From assembly GCA_026125285.1 (NCBI GenBank), contig JAHCLO010000011.1, positions 1-64,000 on the forward strand: 64,000 nucleotides of DNA, in the 5' to 3' direction. Source of the stretch: Verrucomicrobiia bacterium. GTDB taxonomy: Bacteria; Verrucomicrobiota; Verrucomicrobiia; Limisphaerales; JADLHS01. Below, one piece after another: positions 50,831 through 59,658 of the stretch (within the stretch, counting starts at the first letter, position 1; each line of letters opens with the position of its first letter). The position numbers were made by a program, and so were the translations under genes. Under the pieces are notes generated by a model. That model had not been told where the DNA came from. It ran no database searches and was given only the letters and a program-made list of their open reading frames with translations.

Positions 50831-52090
50831 TCACCCCACAAACTTCCTCGCCGCGATGCTCGAGTTGTGGCCGCCGAAGCCAAATGAGTTGTTGATGATG
50901 GCGTTCACCGGCATTTCGCGCGCCGTGTTGGCCACGTAATCGAGATCGCACTCGGGGTCGGGCACCAGCAGGTTGATCGTGGGCGGGACGACACCGTGCT
51001 TGATGGCGAGGGCGCACACGGTCATTTCCACCGCGCCCGCCGCGCCCAGCATGTGACCGGTGGCACCTTTGGTGGAGCTCACCGCCAGTTTGCGGGAGTG
51101 CTCGCCGAACACGGTTTTGATGGCCTGGGTTTCGCAAACGTCGCCCTGTGGCGTCGCCGTACCGTGAGCATTGATATAGGAGATGTCCGCGGGACTCAGC
51201 CCCGCGCCGCGGAGCGCCATCTGCATGCAGCGTGCCGCGCCTTCGCCGTTGGGCGAGGGCGCGGTGAGGTGGTAGGCGTCCGCCGTGTTACCGTAACCGA
51301 CGATTTCACAGTAAATCTTCCCGCCGCGTTGCTTCGCGTGTTCCAGTTCCTCCAGCACCAGCACGCCCGCGCCTTCGCCCATGACGAAGCCGTCGCGTTC
51401 CTTGTCGAACGGACGGGAGGCGCGCTGGGGATCGTCGTTGCGGGTGCTCATGGCCCGCATGGCGCAGAACCCGCCGATGCCGATGGGGACGATGGTGGCT
51501 TCCGCGCCGCCGGCGAACATCATTTGCGCCTCACCCATTTTGATGGTGCGCCAGGCTTCGCCGATGGCGTGATTGGCCGTGGCGCAGGCGGAACAGGTGG
51601 CAAAATTGGGGCCGCGCAGATTGTGATACATCGAGAACAGGCCCGAGGCCATGTTGCTGATGAGCATCGGAATCATGAACGGCGAAAGCCGGCCCGGGCC
51701 GCGTTCGAGCAGAACTTTTACCTGGGCTGTGGTGGTTTCGAGGCCGCCAATGCCGGAACCGATGATGACGCCGATCTCGTCGCGGTTCAGTTGATTGAAA
51801 TCCGCGCCGCAATCTTGCATCGCCTGCCAGGCGGCATACACGCCGAATTGCGAGTAACGGTCGGTGCGTCGGATTTCCTTGGGCGAGGGCAACGCAGGCG
51901 TGGGGTCGAAGTTCCTGACCTCGCCGGCGATCTGAGTGTCGAAACCCGACGCATCGAACGCAGTAATCCGGTTGATGCCGCACTGGCCGGCCAGCAGGTT
52001 CTGCCAAAAGGCCTCGACTTGATGCCCCAGCGGAGTGACCACTCCAAGGCCGGTTACCACCACCCGGCGTTCGGTCCAGTTGCTTGCCAT
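50831..52090 (-). CDS. fabF: 3-oxoacyl-ACP synthase II
   Basis: 419 residues. The catalytic triad of KAS II is present: C169 in CSACATANHAIGEA, H309 in YINAHGTATPQGD and H346 in STKGATGHMLGAAG. The start ATG at 52090 opens MASNWTERRVVVTGLGVVTP. FabF condenses malonyl-ACP with acyl-ACP during elongation and helps adjust chain length with temperature. It follows acpP with 68 bases between and is the last gene of the fabG-acpP-fabF run on the minus strand. Confidence 0.97.
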   Translation of the reverse strand: MASNWTERRVVVTGLGVVTPLGHQVEAFWQNLLAGQCGINRITAFDASGFDTQIAGEVRNFDPTPALPSPKEIRRTDRYSQFGVYAAWQAMQDCGADFNQLNRDEIGVIIGSGIGGLETTTAQVKVLLERGPGRLSPFMIPMLISNMASGLFSMYHNLRGPNFATCSACATANHAIGEAWRTIKMGEAQMMFAGGAEATIVPIGIGGFCAMRAMSTRNDDPQRASRPFDKERDGFVMGEGAGVLVLEELEHAKQRGGKIYCEIVGYGNTADAYHLTAPSPNGEGAARCMQMALRGAGLSPADISYINAHGTATPQGDVCETQAIKTVFGEHSRKLAVSSTKGATGHMLGAAGAVEMTVCALAIKHGVVPPTINLLVPDPECDLDYVANTAREMPVNAIINNSFGFGGHNSSIAARKFVG

Positions 52091-52158
52091 AAAATCAAAG
52101 GGGGCAGTTCAGTCCCGCCGCGCGGGACGGCACTGCCCCGGAGTCATTGCACGCGCAA

Positions 52159-52404
52159 TTACTTCTGCTGCAGGTCTTCGATGTATTTGATGACGTCGCC
52201 GACACTTTGCAGTTTTTCGGCCTGTTCATCGGGGATTTCGTTGCCGAATTCCTCTTCCAGCGCCATGACCAGTTCGACGGTATCCAAGGAATCCGCCCCC
52301 AAGTCCTCGATGAACTTGGCTTCGGGCGTCACTTGGTCCGCGTTCACGCCGAGTTGCTCGACGATGATGTCCTTTACACGTTGCTCAATACTTTTTTCAG
52401 CCAT
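52159..52404 (-). CDS. acpP: Acyl carrier protein
   Basis: 81 residues, strongly acidic, with the phosphopantetheine-accepting serine S39 in [18 protein letters not shown]. It opens [20 protein letters not shown] and has the usual length and four-helix pattern. It carries growing acyl chains between fatty-acid enzymes. It lies between fabG (111 bases upstream) and fabF (68 bases downstream), the common gene order fabG-acpP-fabF. Confidence 0.98.
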   Translation of the reverse strand: MAEKSIEQRVKDIIVEQLGVNADQVTPEAKFIEDLGADSLDTVELVMALEEEFGNEIPDEQAEKLQSVGDVIKYIEDLQQK

Positions 52405-52515
52405 TTGGGTCTCTCCAGTTCTGTTTTTGCCGTGTGTCTATGCCACGGAAAGAAGGGCGTCAAGCCCCGAATCGCTCTTTTTTTCTGCTCCGCGCACGCT
52501 TTCCTCCGACCCGGG

Positions 52516-53259
52516 TCACATCACCATGCCGCCGTCCACCGCCAGCACTTGACCGGTGACGTACCGCGCTCCCGGACTGGCCAGAAACACCGCGGCATGA
52601 GCGATATCCTCGGCCTTGCCAAAGCTGCCCAGCGGGATCTGTTTCAGCACCTGTTCCTTCAATTCGGGTTTCAACTCCGCCGTCATGTCCGTCTCCGTAA
52701 ATCCGGGCGCGATGGCGTTGACGGTAACGCCGCGCGCGGCAAATTCCCGCGCCGCCGATTGGGTGAAGCCGATCAAGCCCGCTTTGCTGGCTGCGTAATT
52801 GCACTGGCCCGCATTGCCAATGAGGCCGATCACCGACGTGATGTTGATGACGCGACCGGCGCGCTGTTTGAGCACCGCACGGCTGAAGGCCCGCGTGACG
52901 TTAAACGCGCCTTTGAGGTTGGTATTCAGCACCGTGTCCCAATCTGCATCAGTCATCCGCATGAGCAAACCGTCGCGTGTCACCCCGGCGTTATTGACCA
53001 GAATGTCCACGCGGCCCAACTCCGCCAGAATCTTTTCCGCCGCGGCATTGACCGACTCACCCGACGCGACGTCCACGGCATAAGCCCAAGCCCTGCGGCC
53101 CAGCGCGCGGACTTCGGCGGCAACTTTCTCGGAATTCTCGGCGGTGCGCGAAACACACACGACATCCGCGCCCTCGGCGGCAAATTTCAACGCAATCGCG
53201 CGGCCAATCCCTCGACCGGCGCCGGTCACGACGGCAATCTGGTTCTCTAGTTGTTTCAT
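52516..53259 (-). CDS. fabG: 3-oxoacyl-ACP reductase
   Basis: 247 residues, classical short-chain dehydrogenase. The NADPH loop is VTGAGRGIGRAIA (11-23), NNAG at 89-92, and the catalytic S142, Y155 and K159 are in INITSVIGLIGNAG and NYAASKAGL. The C-terminal YVTGQVLAVDGGMVM is the FabG ending. It reduces 3-oxoacyl-ACP after each condensation. Start ATG at 53259. It is the first gene of the fabG-acpP-fabF run and diverges from proB. Confidence 0.96.
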   Translation of the reverse strand: MKQLENQIAVVTGAGRGIGRAIALKFAAEGADVVCVSRTAENSEKVAAEVRALGRRAWAYAVDVASGESVNAAAEKILAELGRVDILVNNAGVTRDGLLMRMTDADWDTVLNTNLKGAFNVTRAFSRAVLKQRAGRVINITSVIGLIGNAGQCNYAASKAGLIGFTQSAAREFAARGVTVNAIAPGFTETDMTAELKPELKEQVLKQIPLGSFGKAEDIAHAAVFLASPGARYVTGQVLAVDGGMVM

Positions 53260-53384
53260 GCAGCAGAAGGTTTAACCGCGAATCGCGCGGAAAGACATGA
53301 AAAAGTTCAGGCACGGGTTCGAGTTCCCCCGCTTGAGGCTTCTGCTTGCGGCTGACTGGACCGGGCCATTAGCTTGTCGTGGCC

Positions 53385-54461
53385 ATGCGTTCGGAATTGT
53401 TGACCAACATCTCGCGGATCGTCCTCAAGCTGGGTACCGGTGTGCTCACGGATCGCCGCAAGCAGCCCGACCCGGCGCAACTGGCGCAACTGGTCGCGCA
53501 AATCGCCGAGCAACGCCGCGCCGGGCGGGAACTCGTTCTCGTCACCTCGGGTGCGGTCGGCGCGGGCATGGGCGTGCTGGGCTACGACAAACGGCCCGGC
53601 GACCTTGCGGAATTGCAGGCGTGCGCCGCAGTTGGCCAGACGCGTTTGATGGCGATCTACGAGCAACTCTTCGCGCAACACGATTTGCGCGTTGGGCAGG
53701 TTCTGCTTACGCACGCGGACCTGGAGCATCACGAACGCCATCTCAATGCCCGGAATACCCTGGTTACCCTGCTCGCCCGCGGTGTCGTGCCCATCATCAA
53801 CGAGAACGACGCCATCTCGTTCACGGAAATCAAATTTGGCGACAACGACACACTCTCCGCGCTCGTCGCGTCGCTGCTGCCGGCGGATTTGCTGGTCATC
53901 CTCACGACCGTGGACGGCGTGATTGAAAACTTTGGCAAGGCCGACCCGCGCACGCTGCCGGTGATTGAGCACATTGATGCCACTGTCGAAAAGCTGGCAG
54001 GCGGCACGGATAGCGTCACAGCCGTGGGCGGGATGAGTTCCAAAATCCAGGCCGCCAAGATCGTCGTGCGCTCGGGCATTCCGCTGGTCATTGCTTCTGG
54101 TCGAAAGAAGAAGGTGCTGAATCGGATTCTGACGGGTGAGGAAGAGGGCACTCTGTTCGTGCCCCAACCAACCAAGCTCAAAGGCCGTAAGCGCTGGATC
54201 GCTTTTTTCCATCATCCCAAAGGCGCATTGTTCGTGGACGCTGGCGCGAAAAGGGCGCTGCGGGAGAACGGCAAGAGCTTGTTGCCACCGGGCGTGGCGC
54301 GGTGCGAGGGGGAGTTTGCCGCCGGCGACGTGGTGCGGATTTGCGACCTGGACGGGATGGAGTTCGCGCGCGGCATCGCGCGATTCAATGCCGCGGAGGT
54401 GCGCGGCCGAAAGCTCTCCCGCGTGGAATTGGTACATCGCGATGACCTGGTGATTCTCTAA
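53385..54461 (+). CDS. proB: Glutamate 5-kinase
   Basis: 358 residues from the ATG at 53385; a GTG at 53379 is also in frame. The amino-acid-kinase domain has VLKLGTGVLT, VTSGAVGAGMGVLG, PIINENDAIS and GGMSSKIQAAKI. A C-terminal PUA domain (about 275-358: KGALFVDAGAKRALRENGKS) matches the full-length bacterial enzyme, where it affects proline feedback inhibition. It makes gamma-glutamyl phosphate in proline synthesis. proA is not next to it; mazG follows after 116 bases. Confidence 0.96.
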   Translation: MRSELLTNISRIVLKLGTGVLTDRRKQPDPAQLAQLVAQIAEQRRAGRELVLVTSGAVGAGMGVLGYDKRPGDLAELQACAAVGQTRLMAIYEQLFAQHDLRVGQVLLTHADLEHHERHLNARNTLVTLLARGVVPIINENDAISFTEIKFGDNDTLSALVASLLPADLLVILTTVDGVIENFGKADPRTLPVIEHIDATVEKLAGGTDSVTAVGGMSSKIQAAKIVVRSGIPLVIASGRKKKVLNRILTGEEEGTLFVPQPTKLKGRKRWIAFFHHPKGALFVDAGAKRALRENGKSLLPPGVARCEGEFAAGDVVRICDLDGMEFARGIARFNAAEVRGRKLSRVELVHRDDLVIL

Positions 54462-54577
54462 ATGCAAAAACTCACCCCCACCTATCCCCGCCCAACGCCC
54501 GAAGATGGATTCAACGGCTTACGACACCGACTCCTGGGTGTTCGGAGTTCGAGGTTGTTCGTTGAACTGTGACCTCT

Positions 54578-55225
54578 ATGAAACGCCGCGCTGCCATCAA
54601 CGATCTGCTCCGCATCATGGCCCGCCTTCGCGCGCCGGACGGCTGCCCGTGGGATCGTGAGCAAGATCACCAGACCCTGCGCCGCCACGCCATTGAGGAG
54701 GTGTATGAGTTGATTGACGCCATCGAAGCGGGCGACGACCACGAGATGGCCGAGGAACTCGGGGACCTTTTGCTGCAAGTCGTTTTCCACTGTCAGATGG
54801 CGAAGGAACGCGGCGCGTTTGATTTTGAGAAAGTCTGCCGAATGATCGCGGACAAACTCATCCGCCGGCATCCCCATGTGTTCGGCAGCACCAAAGTCAA
54901 GGATGTGGACGAAGTCTGGGCCAACTGGGAAAAGATCAAACATTCCGAGAAGAAAGGCACGCGCCACGAACGGCCCTCAGCGCTGGACGGCATTCCCAAG
55001 CATCTTCCCGCGCTGCTGCGTGCCGAGAAGCTGGTGAAGAAGGCGCGGAAAGCAGACCTGCTGCCCAAGGCCAAGGCGCGCCGCAAGCCGCGCAAGTCCG
55101 CGATTGCCCGACAACTTTTCGTCCTCACGCAGGAGGCTCAACGCCACGGCTGGTCCGCGGAAGAATTGCTGGGTGACGAAATCAAGCGACAAGAACAGGC
55201 ACTGCGCCGCCGTGAGCGTAGTTGA
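54578..55225 (+). CDS. mazG: MazG-type nucleoside triphosphate pyrophosphohydrolase
   Basis: 215 residues from the ATG at 54578 (a GTG at 54569 is also in frame). The MazG N-terminal domain is complete: LRAPDGCPWDREQDHQTLRR, HAIEEVYELIDAIE and the E-x3-E-x(12-27)-E-x2-D metal motif ending EELGDLLLQVVFH; the second half has IRRHPHVFG and EVWANWEKIK. The C-terminal domain is shortened and basic (KARRKPRKSA) compared with about 263 residues in E. coli. It hydrolyses NTPs, including non-canonical ones, to NMP and pyrophosphate. It is downstream of proB and convergent with the redox cluster. Confidence 0.93.
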   Translation: MKRRAAINDLLRIMARLRAPDGCPWDREQDHQTLRRHAIEEVYELIDAIEAGDDHEMAEELGDLLLQVVFHCQMAKERGAFDFEKVCRMIADKLIRRHPHVFGSTKVKDVDEVWANWEKIKHSEKKGTRHERPSALDGIPKHLPALLRAEKLVKKARKADLLPKAKARRKPRKSAIARQLFVLTQEAQRHGWSAEELLGDEIKRQEQALRRRERS

Positions 55226-55289
55226 TTCGGTTTTCTGCGGGAACTCCTTCTGAACCGAACCAGCCCCGCGGAGTCACCCGCACCAGCTT

Positions 55290-56921
55290 TCAGGCCGGAT
55301 CCGACAACGGTTTGGGCTTCGACGCGCGAAACGTCTGTGGTTTCGGTTCGGGCCGGCCGTTCTCCTGAAAAACCAGCGCCCCCGTCGGACAGTGCTCCAC
55401 ACATTCGGCCGCGACTTTTTGCAGCCCTTCTTCGATCGTGCGATTGAACGGGGCGGCCAGCCGCACGTCGAAGCCGCGTCCGATGAAGGTCAAGCCCAGC
55501 GGTTCGGCGGCCATTTCCGCCAGCTTCACACAGATGCCGCACACAATGCACTTGCCCGGTTCAAAAATGATTCCGCCGGGCTGGGTTTGCTGTTCGAATC
55601 TCTTGCGCTCGGACCGGAAACGATTGGCGTCCGCACCATAAACCTGCGCCCAGTGCTGGAAGACGCAGTTGCCCGAGGAACGGCAGTCGCAGTGCAGACA
55701 GCGCGAAGATTCCAGCGCCGCTTCCGCAGGGCTGTGACCGAGGCAGCGATCGCAAGGGGAGACGCGACCGACGCTGCTGGCGTGGCGCAGGAATTCGCGC
55801 ACCTCGCCGGGGTCGAGCCTTCCCATCACGCTCGAAAACACCTTCTCCGGGCGCCGCGGTGTCCGGCCCAGCAGATGCAGATGCACGCACTCCGCCACGG
55901 CGCGACCTTCGGTCATCGCTTTGACCAGTTGCTTCACCGGCTTCACAGCGCTGCCGGCCGCAAACACACCGGTCACGTTGGTGCGGCCGGTGTTTGGATC
56001 GGCTTCGATCCCCGGCGGCCCCAAACGCACGCCCAACTTGGGCAACTCACGGGCGGTGATTTCGCCAACCGTCAACAACACCGCATCAAAACCGCGCAGC
56101 AACCCTTCCAGGCTCAAGTCACGACCCAGCTCGACGCCGGGCTTGAATTGAATTCCCAGCCGTGCGAGTTGCGCCAACTCGGCGTCCAGCACTGCGCGCG
56201 GCAGTTGCTCCTCGGTGGTTTTGGTGCGCAGCGTGCCGCCGGCTTGCGGTTGACGATCTGCCACGGTAACAGCGTGACCTTCACGCGCCAGATAGTGCGC
56301 CGCCGCCAAGCCGGCGGGACCAGCGCCGATGATGGCCACTGATTTACCGCTGGCCGGTTTGCATGGTGGAATGTAGGGCACGTTGGACTTGAGGTCTTCG
56401 TCGGCCACAAACTTCTCCATCTCGCGAATGGCCGCCGGATCGTCCAGAGAATTGCGCCGACATCCTTGTTCGCACGGATGATGACACAATCGCCCTAGCA
56501 CCGCCGGCAGGGCCAGCGCTTGCCGCACACCCGCCGCCGCCTCTTGAATTCGGCCGGCCTGAACGTGCCGCAGCATGACCGGAACGTTGAGTTGGAGCGG
56601 ACACAACCGATGACACGGCGAAAGGCAATCCCCGACGTGATCGCTGAACAACAACTCCAAGGCCGTGCGCCGTGCTTCATGCACTTCCTCTGTTTCGCTT
56701 TCAATCACCATGCCCGGCGTTGCCTTCGTCCCGCACGAGGGCACGAGTTTGCCATTGGTTTTCACCAGACAAACCTGACAAGTGTTCAGCGGCCCGCATT
56801 TCTCAAGGTAACAAAGCGTGGGAATTTCCAGGCCGATCTTGCGCGCCGCCGCCAGCACGCTCTCACCGGCCTGAACCTCGACCGGTCGTCCGTCAATCGT
56901 GATGGTGAAAGGAGCGTTCAC
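55290..56921 (-). CDS. FAD-dependent oxidoreductase with NuoG-type 2Fe-2S N-terminus and C-terminal ferredoxin domain
   Basis: About 543 residues from a GTG at 56921 (V-N-A-P-F-T-I-T-I-D-G). Residues 1-80 are a plant-type [2Fe-2S] domain of the NuoG/HydA kind (C37, C48, C51, C63). A glutamate-synthase-type [4Fe-4S] segment follows (about 99-155: CLSPCHRLCPLQ, then LCHHPCEQGCRR). The core is a GltD/NfnB-like FAD and NAD(P) reductase with GAGPAGLAA at 199-207 and GVFAAGSAVKPV. The C-terminus has CIVCGICVKLAEM and CVEHCPTGAL. Such proteins pass electrons between NAD(P)H and Fe-S partners. It is the last gene of the redox cluster, 205 bases after the NuoE-NuoF fusion. Confidence 0.87.
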   Translation of the reverse strand: MNAPFTITIDGRPVEVQAGESVLAAARKIGLEIPTLCYLEKCGPLNTCQVCLVKTNGKLVPSCGTKATPGMVIESETEEVHEARRTALELLFSDHVGDCLSPCHRLCPLQLNVPVMLRHVQAGRIQEAAAGVRQALALPAVLGRLCHHPCEQGCRRNSLDDPAAIREMEKFVADEDLKSNVPYIPPCKPASGKSVAIIGAGPAGLAAAHYLAREGHAVTVADRQPQAGGTLRTKTTEEQLPRAVLDAELAQLARLGIQFKPGVELGRDLSLEGLLRGFDAVLLTVGEITARELPKLGVRLGPPGIEADPNTGRTNVTGVFAAGSAVKPVKQLVKAMTEGRAVAECVHLHLLGRTPRRPEKVFSSVMGRLDPGEVREFLRHASSVGRVSPCDRCLGHSPAEAALESSRCLHCDCRSSGNCVFQHWAQVYGADANRFRSERKRFEQQTQPGGIIFEPGKCIVCGICVKLAEMAAEPLGLTFIGRGFDVRLAAPFNRTIEEGLQKVAAECVEHCPTGALVFQENGRPEPKPQTFRASKPKPLSDPA

Positions 56922-57010
56922 AAGGATGACCACCAAGGGACATGAATGAGGCCAGCGCAACTAACGCTGCCACACAGAAGGGCATAGATGGTTCCGGCGT
57001 TGGCGGAGAC

Positions 57011-57034
57011 TCTCCCTCTCCCGGCGGGGGAGGG
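57011..57034. repeat. CCCTCTCCC-type palindromic repeat, intergenic copy
   Basis: TCTCCCTCTCCCGGCGGGGG followed by AGGG forms a short palindrome of the CCCTCTCC/GGAGAGGG family. It lies in the gap between the NuoE-NuoF fusion and the flavoprotein gene. Two better copies are inside the fusion gene (58459-58638) and one more at 63023-63062. Confidence 0.6.
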
Positions 57035-57126
57035 AAACCGCCCCCGGACCCAAGCTGGAAGCTTCGCTGTAGTTGCGCGAAGTCGCGTCGCTTCTGGGTG
57101 CTTGGGTATTTGGGTAATTGCCCTTT

Positions 57127-59658
57127 TCATCCCACCTCCACTGCGTTGTGCGGACACACTTGCCGGCAAGTGTCGCACCGCGTGCATTTCGCGTCGTCAA
57201 TCACATGCTGCGCGTACGGTGTCATCGGAATCGCGTCCACCGGACAATGCTGCGCGCAGATCGTGCAACCGGTGCAGTCCCGGTTGATGGTGTAGTGAAC
57301 CAGGGCGGTGCATTTCCGGGCCGGACAACGACCCTGCAAATGGGCTTCGTACTCGTCGCGGAAATAGCGCAGGGTCGTGAGCACCGGATTGGGCGCCGTC
57401 TTGCCCAGCCCACACAAACTGCCCGCGCCAACCTGCACGGCGAGTCGCTCCAATTCCACCAGATGCGGTCGTGTCGCTTTGCCGGTGCAAAGGCGTTCCA
57501 GGATGTCGAGCATGCGCTTCGTGCCGATGCGGCAGAACGTGCATTTGCCGCACGACTGATCCTGCGTGAACTGAAGAAAGTAGCGCGCGATGTCCACCAT
57601 GCAGGTCGAGTCGTCCAGCACCACCAACCCGCCGCTGCCCATGATGGCGCCCACGTCGCGCAAGCTTTCGAAATCCACCGGCGTGTCCGCCAGCCGCGCC
57701 GGCACGCAACCACCGCTTGGCCCGCCGATTTGCACGGCCTTGAAGCGGCGTCCCTCCGCCGCGCCCCCGCCAATCTCCTCGACGATTTCGCGAATCGTTG
57801 TGCCCATTGGCACCTCGATGAGGCCGCCGCGCCGGATTTTTCCCGCGAGCGCGAACACCTTCGTCCCTTTGCTCTTCGCAGTGCCGATGGCAGCGAAGTT
57901 GTCCGCGCCATGCCGAATGATCCACGGCACCATTGCGAGGGTCTCGACGTTGTTGATCAGCGTGGGCTTGCCCCAAAGACCCTCTTGCGCGGGAAACGGC
58001 GGTCGTAACTTTGGCATCCCACGTTGCCCTTCAATCGAGGCGATCAACGCCGTTTCCTCGCCACACACAAACGCGCCGGCGCCTTCAAACACGCTCAACG
58101 TGAAGGATTCGCCCACACCGAGAAGTTTTTCTCCCAGCCATCCGCGCTGTTCCAGTTGCGCGATGGCCGCGCGCACGCGCTTCACCGCCAGCGGATACTC
58201 ATGCCGGATATAAAAGATCCCTTCGCGTGCCCCGACGGCCACCGCCGCGATCATCAATCCTTCAATCACCCGAAATGGGAAGGACTCCAGAATCATCCGG
58301 TCCATGAACGCGCCCGGGTCGCCCTCATCCCCGTTGCAGATGACGTATTTGGTTTCACTACTCTGCTGTGAAACCACGCGCCACTTTTGTCCCGAAGGAA
58401 ATCCCGCACCGCCGCGTCCGCGCAAGCCGGACTTTTCGATGGTGGAGATGACGTCGAGTTTGTTTTGCCGCTCGCCCTCACCCTGACCCTCTCCCCCGGG
58501 GAGAGGGGACAACGTTTGGCCGTCCCTTGATAGCTTGAAGCCTTCCGCGCCAACTCCGGTTCCTGATTTCTTCAAAACCTGTGAACGATTCTCCCTCTCC
58601 CCTTCGGAAGGGGAGAGGGCCGGGGTGAGGGGTTCATTCACGCCCAAACATTTCGCCAGCGCCTCAAACCCGCCGCTTGCCAGATATTCATCCAAGTCCA
58701 GTGGATCGAGCTTTCCAAAATGCTCCGTGGCGATGTGGACCTGCTTGTCCAGAAAGGCGCGGACACTCGGATCACGTTTGCTCATCGAGAAACGCTGCAC
58801 GCCTCGCTGCTCGCCAGGGTCATCCAGCAGCAAACCGTCCAGGATGCGTGTCCACCAGCGACTCACGCGATGCGCCAGGCCGCGCGGTTTGAAATGCCGT
58901 TGCACCAATGCCTGGGCCTGCGCAGCCGTCAAATCGGAGTAAAACGTGCCCGGCTTGCCCGCTTCCGCGACCTCGATCATCGGCGTGCGATGGCACATGC
59001 CCACGCAACCGGTACGCTTCACCAAAACCTTCGCGCCCGTGGCGACCGCGCTTTCGTGCAGTGCGTGAAACAGCTTGTCGCTGCCCTTGGCCATGCAGCA
59101 CGAGCCGAGGCCCACGTGGATTTCCGCCATGCCGCCATTGCCGTGACGGGGGCGGAGTTCCTCAGTGGACGGGACCGACTTTGCTACCCGCTGCAATTCC
59201 AAAAACTCCCGCAGTGCTTCCGGTATGCGCTCGGCGGTGGAATGGCCAAAAGTCGTTTCCCCCATCTTCACCACCGGCGCGAGCGTACAGGTGCCGAGAC
59301 AGGCGACTGACTCAATGGTGAACTGCCGGTCGTGATCCGTGTCCGCGTGTTCTGGAATCTTCAGATGCCGCCGCAACGCGTCCTCAATCCGCTCCGCGCC
59401 CGCGACATGACACGCCGTCCCGCGACAAACGCGCACGATGTGCTTGCCGCTGGGCTGCATCCGGAACATGTCATAGAACGACGCCACGCCGCTGATGGCC
59501 GCCGGTGTGATATCGGTGGTCTCGGCCACGCGCCGCAATGCTGCTTCCGGCAAATAGCCGTAGCGATCCTGCAACGACTGCAAGATCGGGATCAACGCTT
59601 CGGGCTGGCGCCCGCAACGCACCACCGCTTCATCGGCGTATGTCAGGTCAAGGGACAT
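57127..59658 (-). CDS. NuoE-NuoF fusion (NADH-binding, FMN) with extra 2Fe-2S and ferredoxin domains
   Basis: 843 residues from the ATG at 59658, 11 bases inside the end of the propeller gene. Order: NuoE-like thioredoxin-fold [2Fe-2S] domain (1-155; C78, C83, C120, C124); a second thioredoxin-like [2Fe-2S] domain (178-255; C187 or C188, C218, C222); NuoF with GLRGRGGAGFPSG (411-423) for NADH, CGEETALIASIEG near FMN and SCGKCTFCRIG for [4Fe-4S]; then two C-terminal 4Fe-4S motifs (CTGCTICAQHCPVDAI and CTRCDTCRQVCPHNAVEV). This is the HydB/HoxF layout. Residues 341-400 are an insertion encoded by two palindromic repeats. It would oxidise NAD(P)H or reduce NAD(P)+ within the cluster's electron chain. 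Confidence 0.92.
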   Translation of the reverse strand: MSLDLTYADEAVVRCGRQPEALIPILQSLQDRYGYLPEAALRRVAETTDITPAAISGVASFYDMFRMQPSGKHIVRVCRGTACHVAGAERIEDALRRHLKIPEHADTDHDRQFTIESVACLGTCTLAPVVKMGETTFGHSTAERIPEALREFLELQRVAKSVPSTEELRPRHGNGGMAEIHVGLGSCCMAKGSDKLFHALHESAVATGAKVLVKRTGCVGMCHRTPMIEVAEAGKPGTFYSDLTAAQAQALVQRHFKPRGLAHRVSRWWTRILDGLLLDDPGEQRGVQRFSMSKRDPSVRAFLDKQVHIATEHFGKLDPLDLDEYLASGGFEALAKCLGVNEPLTPALSPSEGERENRSQVLKKSGTGVGAEGFKLSRDGQTLSPLPGGEGQGEGERQNKLDVISTIEKSGLRGRGGAGFPSGQKWRVVSQQSSETKYVICNGDEGDPGAFMDRMILESFPFRVIEGLMIAAVAVGAREGIFYIRHEYPLAVKRVRAAIAQLEQRGWLGEKLLGVGESFTLSVFEGAGAFVCGEETALIASIEGQRGMPKLRPPFPAQEGLWGKPTLINNVETLAMVPWIIRHGADNFAAIGTAKSKGTKVFALAGKIRRGGLIEVPMGTTIREIVEEIGGGAAEGRRFKAVQIGGPSGGCVPARLADTPVDFESLRDVGAIMGSGGLVVLDDSTCMVDIARYFLQFTQDQSCGKCTFCRIGTKRMLDILERLCTGKATRPHLVELERLAVQVGAGSLCGLGKTAPNPVLTTLRYFRDEYEAHLQGRCPARKCTALVHYTINRDCTGCTICAQHCPVDAIPMTPYAQHVIDDAKCTRCDTCRQVCPHNAVEVG
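58459..58638. repeat. Two palindromic repeats inserted in frame within the NuoE-NuoF gene
   Basis: Copy one: CCCTCTCCCC (58487-58496) with GGGGAGAGGG (58498-58507), a 10-bp stem. Copy two: CCCTCTCCCCTT (58593-58604) with AAGGGGAGAGGG (58608-58619), a 12-bp stem. Read on the coding strand they give PLTPALSPSEGERE and TLSPLPGGEGQGEGER, separated by about 30 residues without family match. The 180-base block keeps the frame and adds 60 residues just before the NADH-binding loop. Confidence 0.85.
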
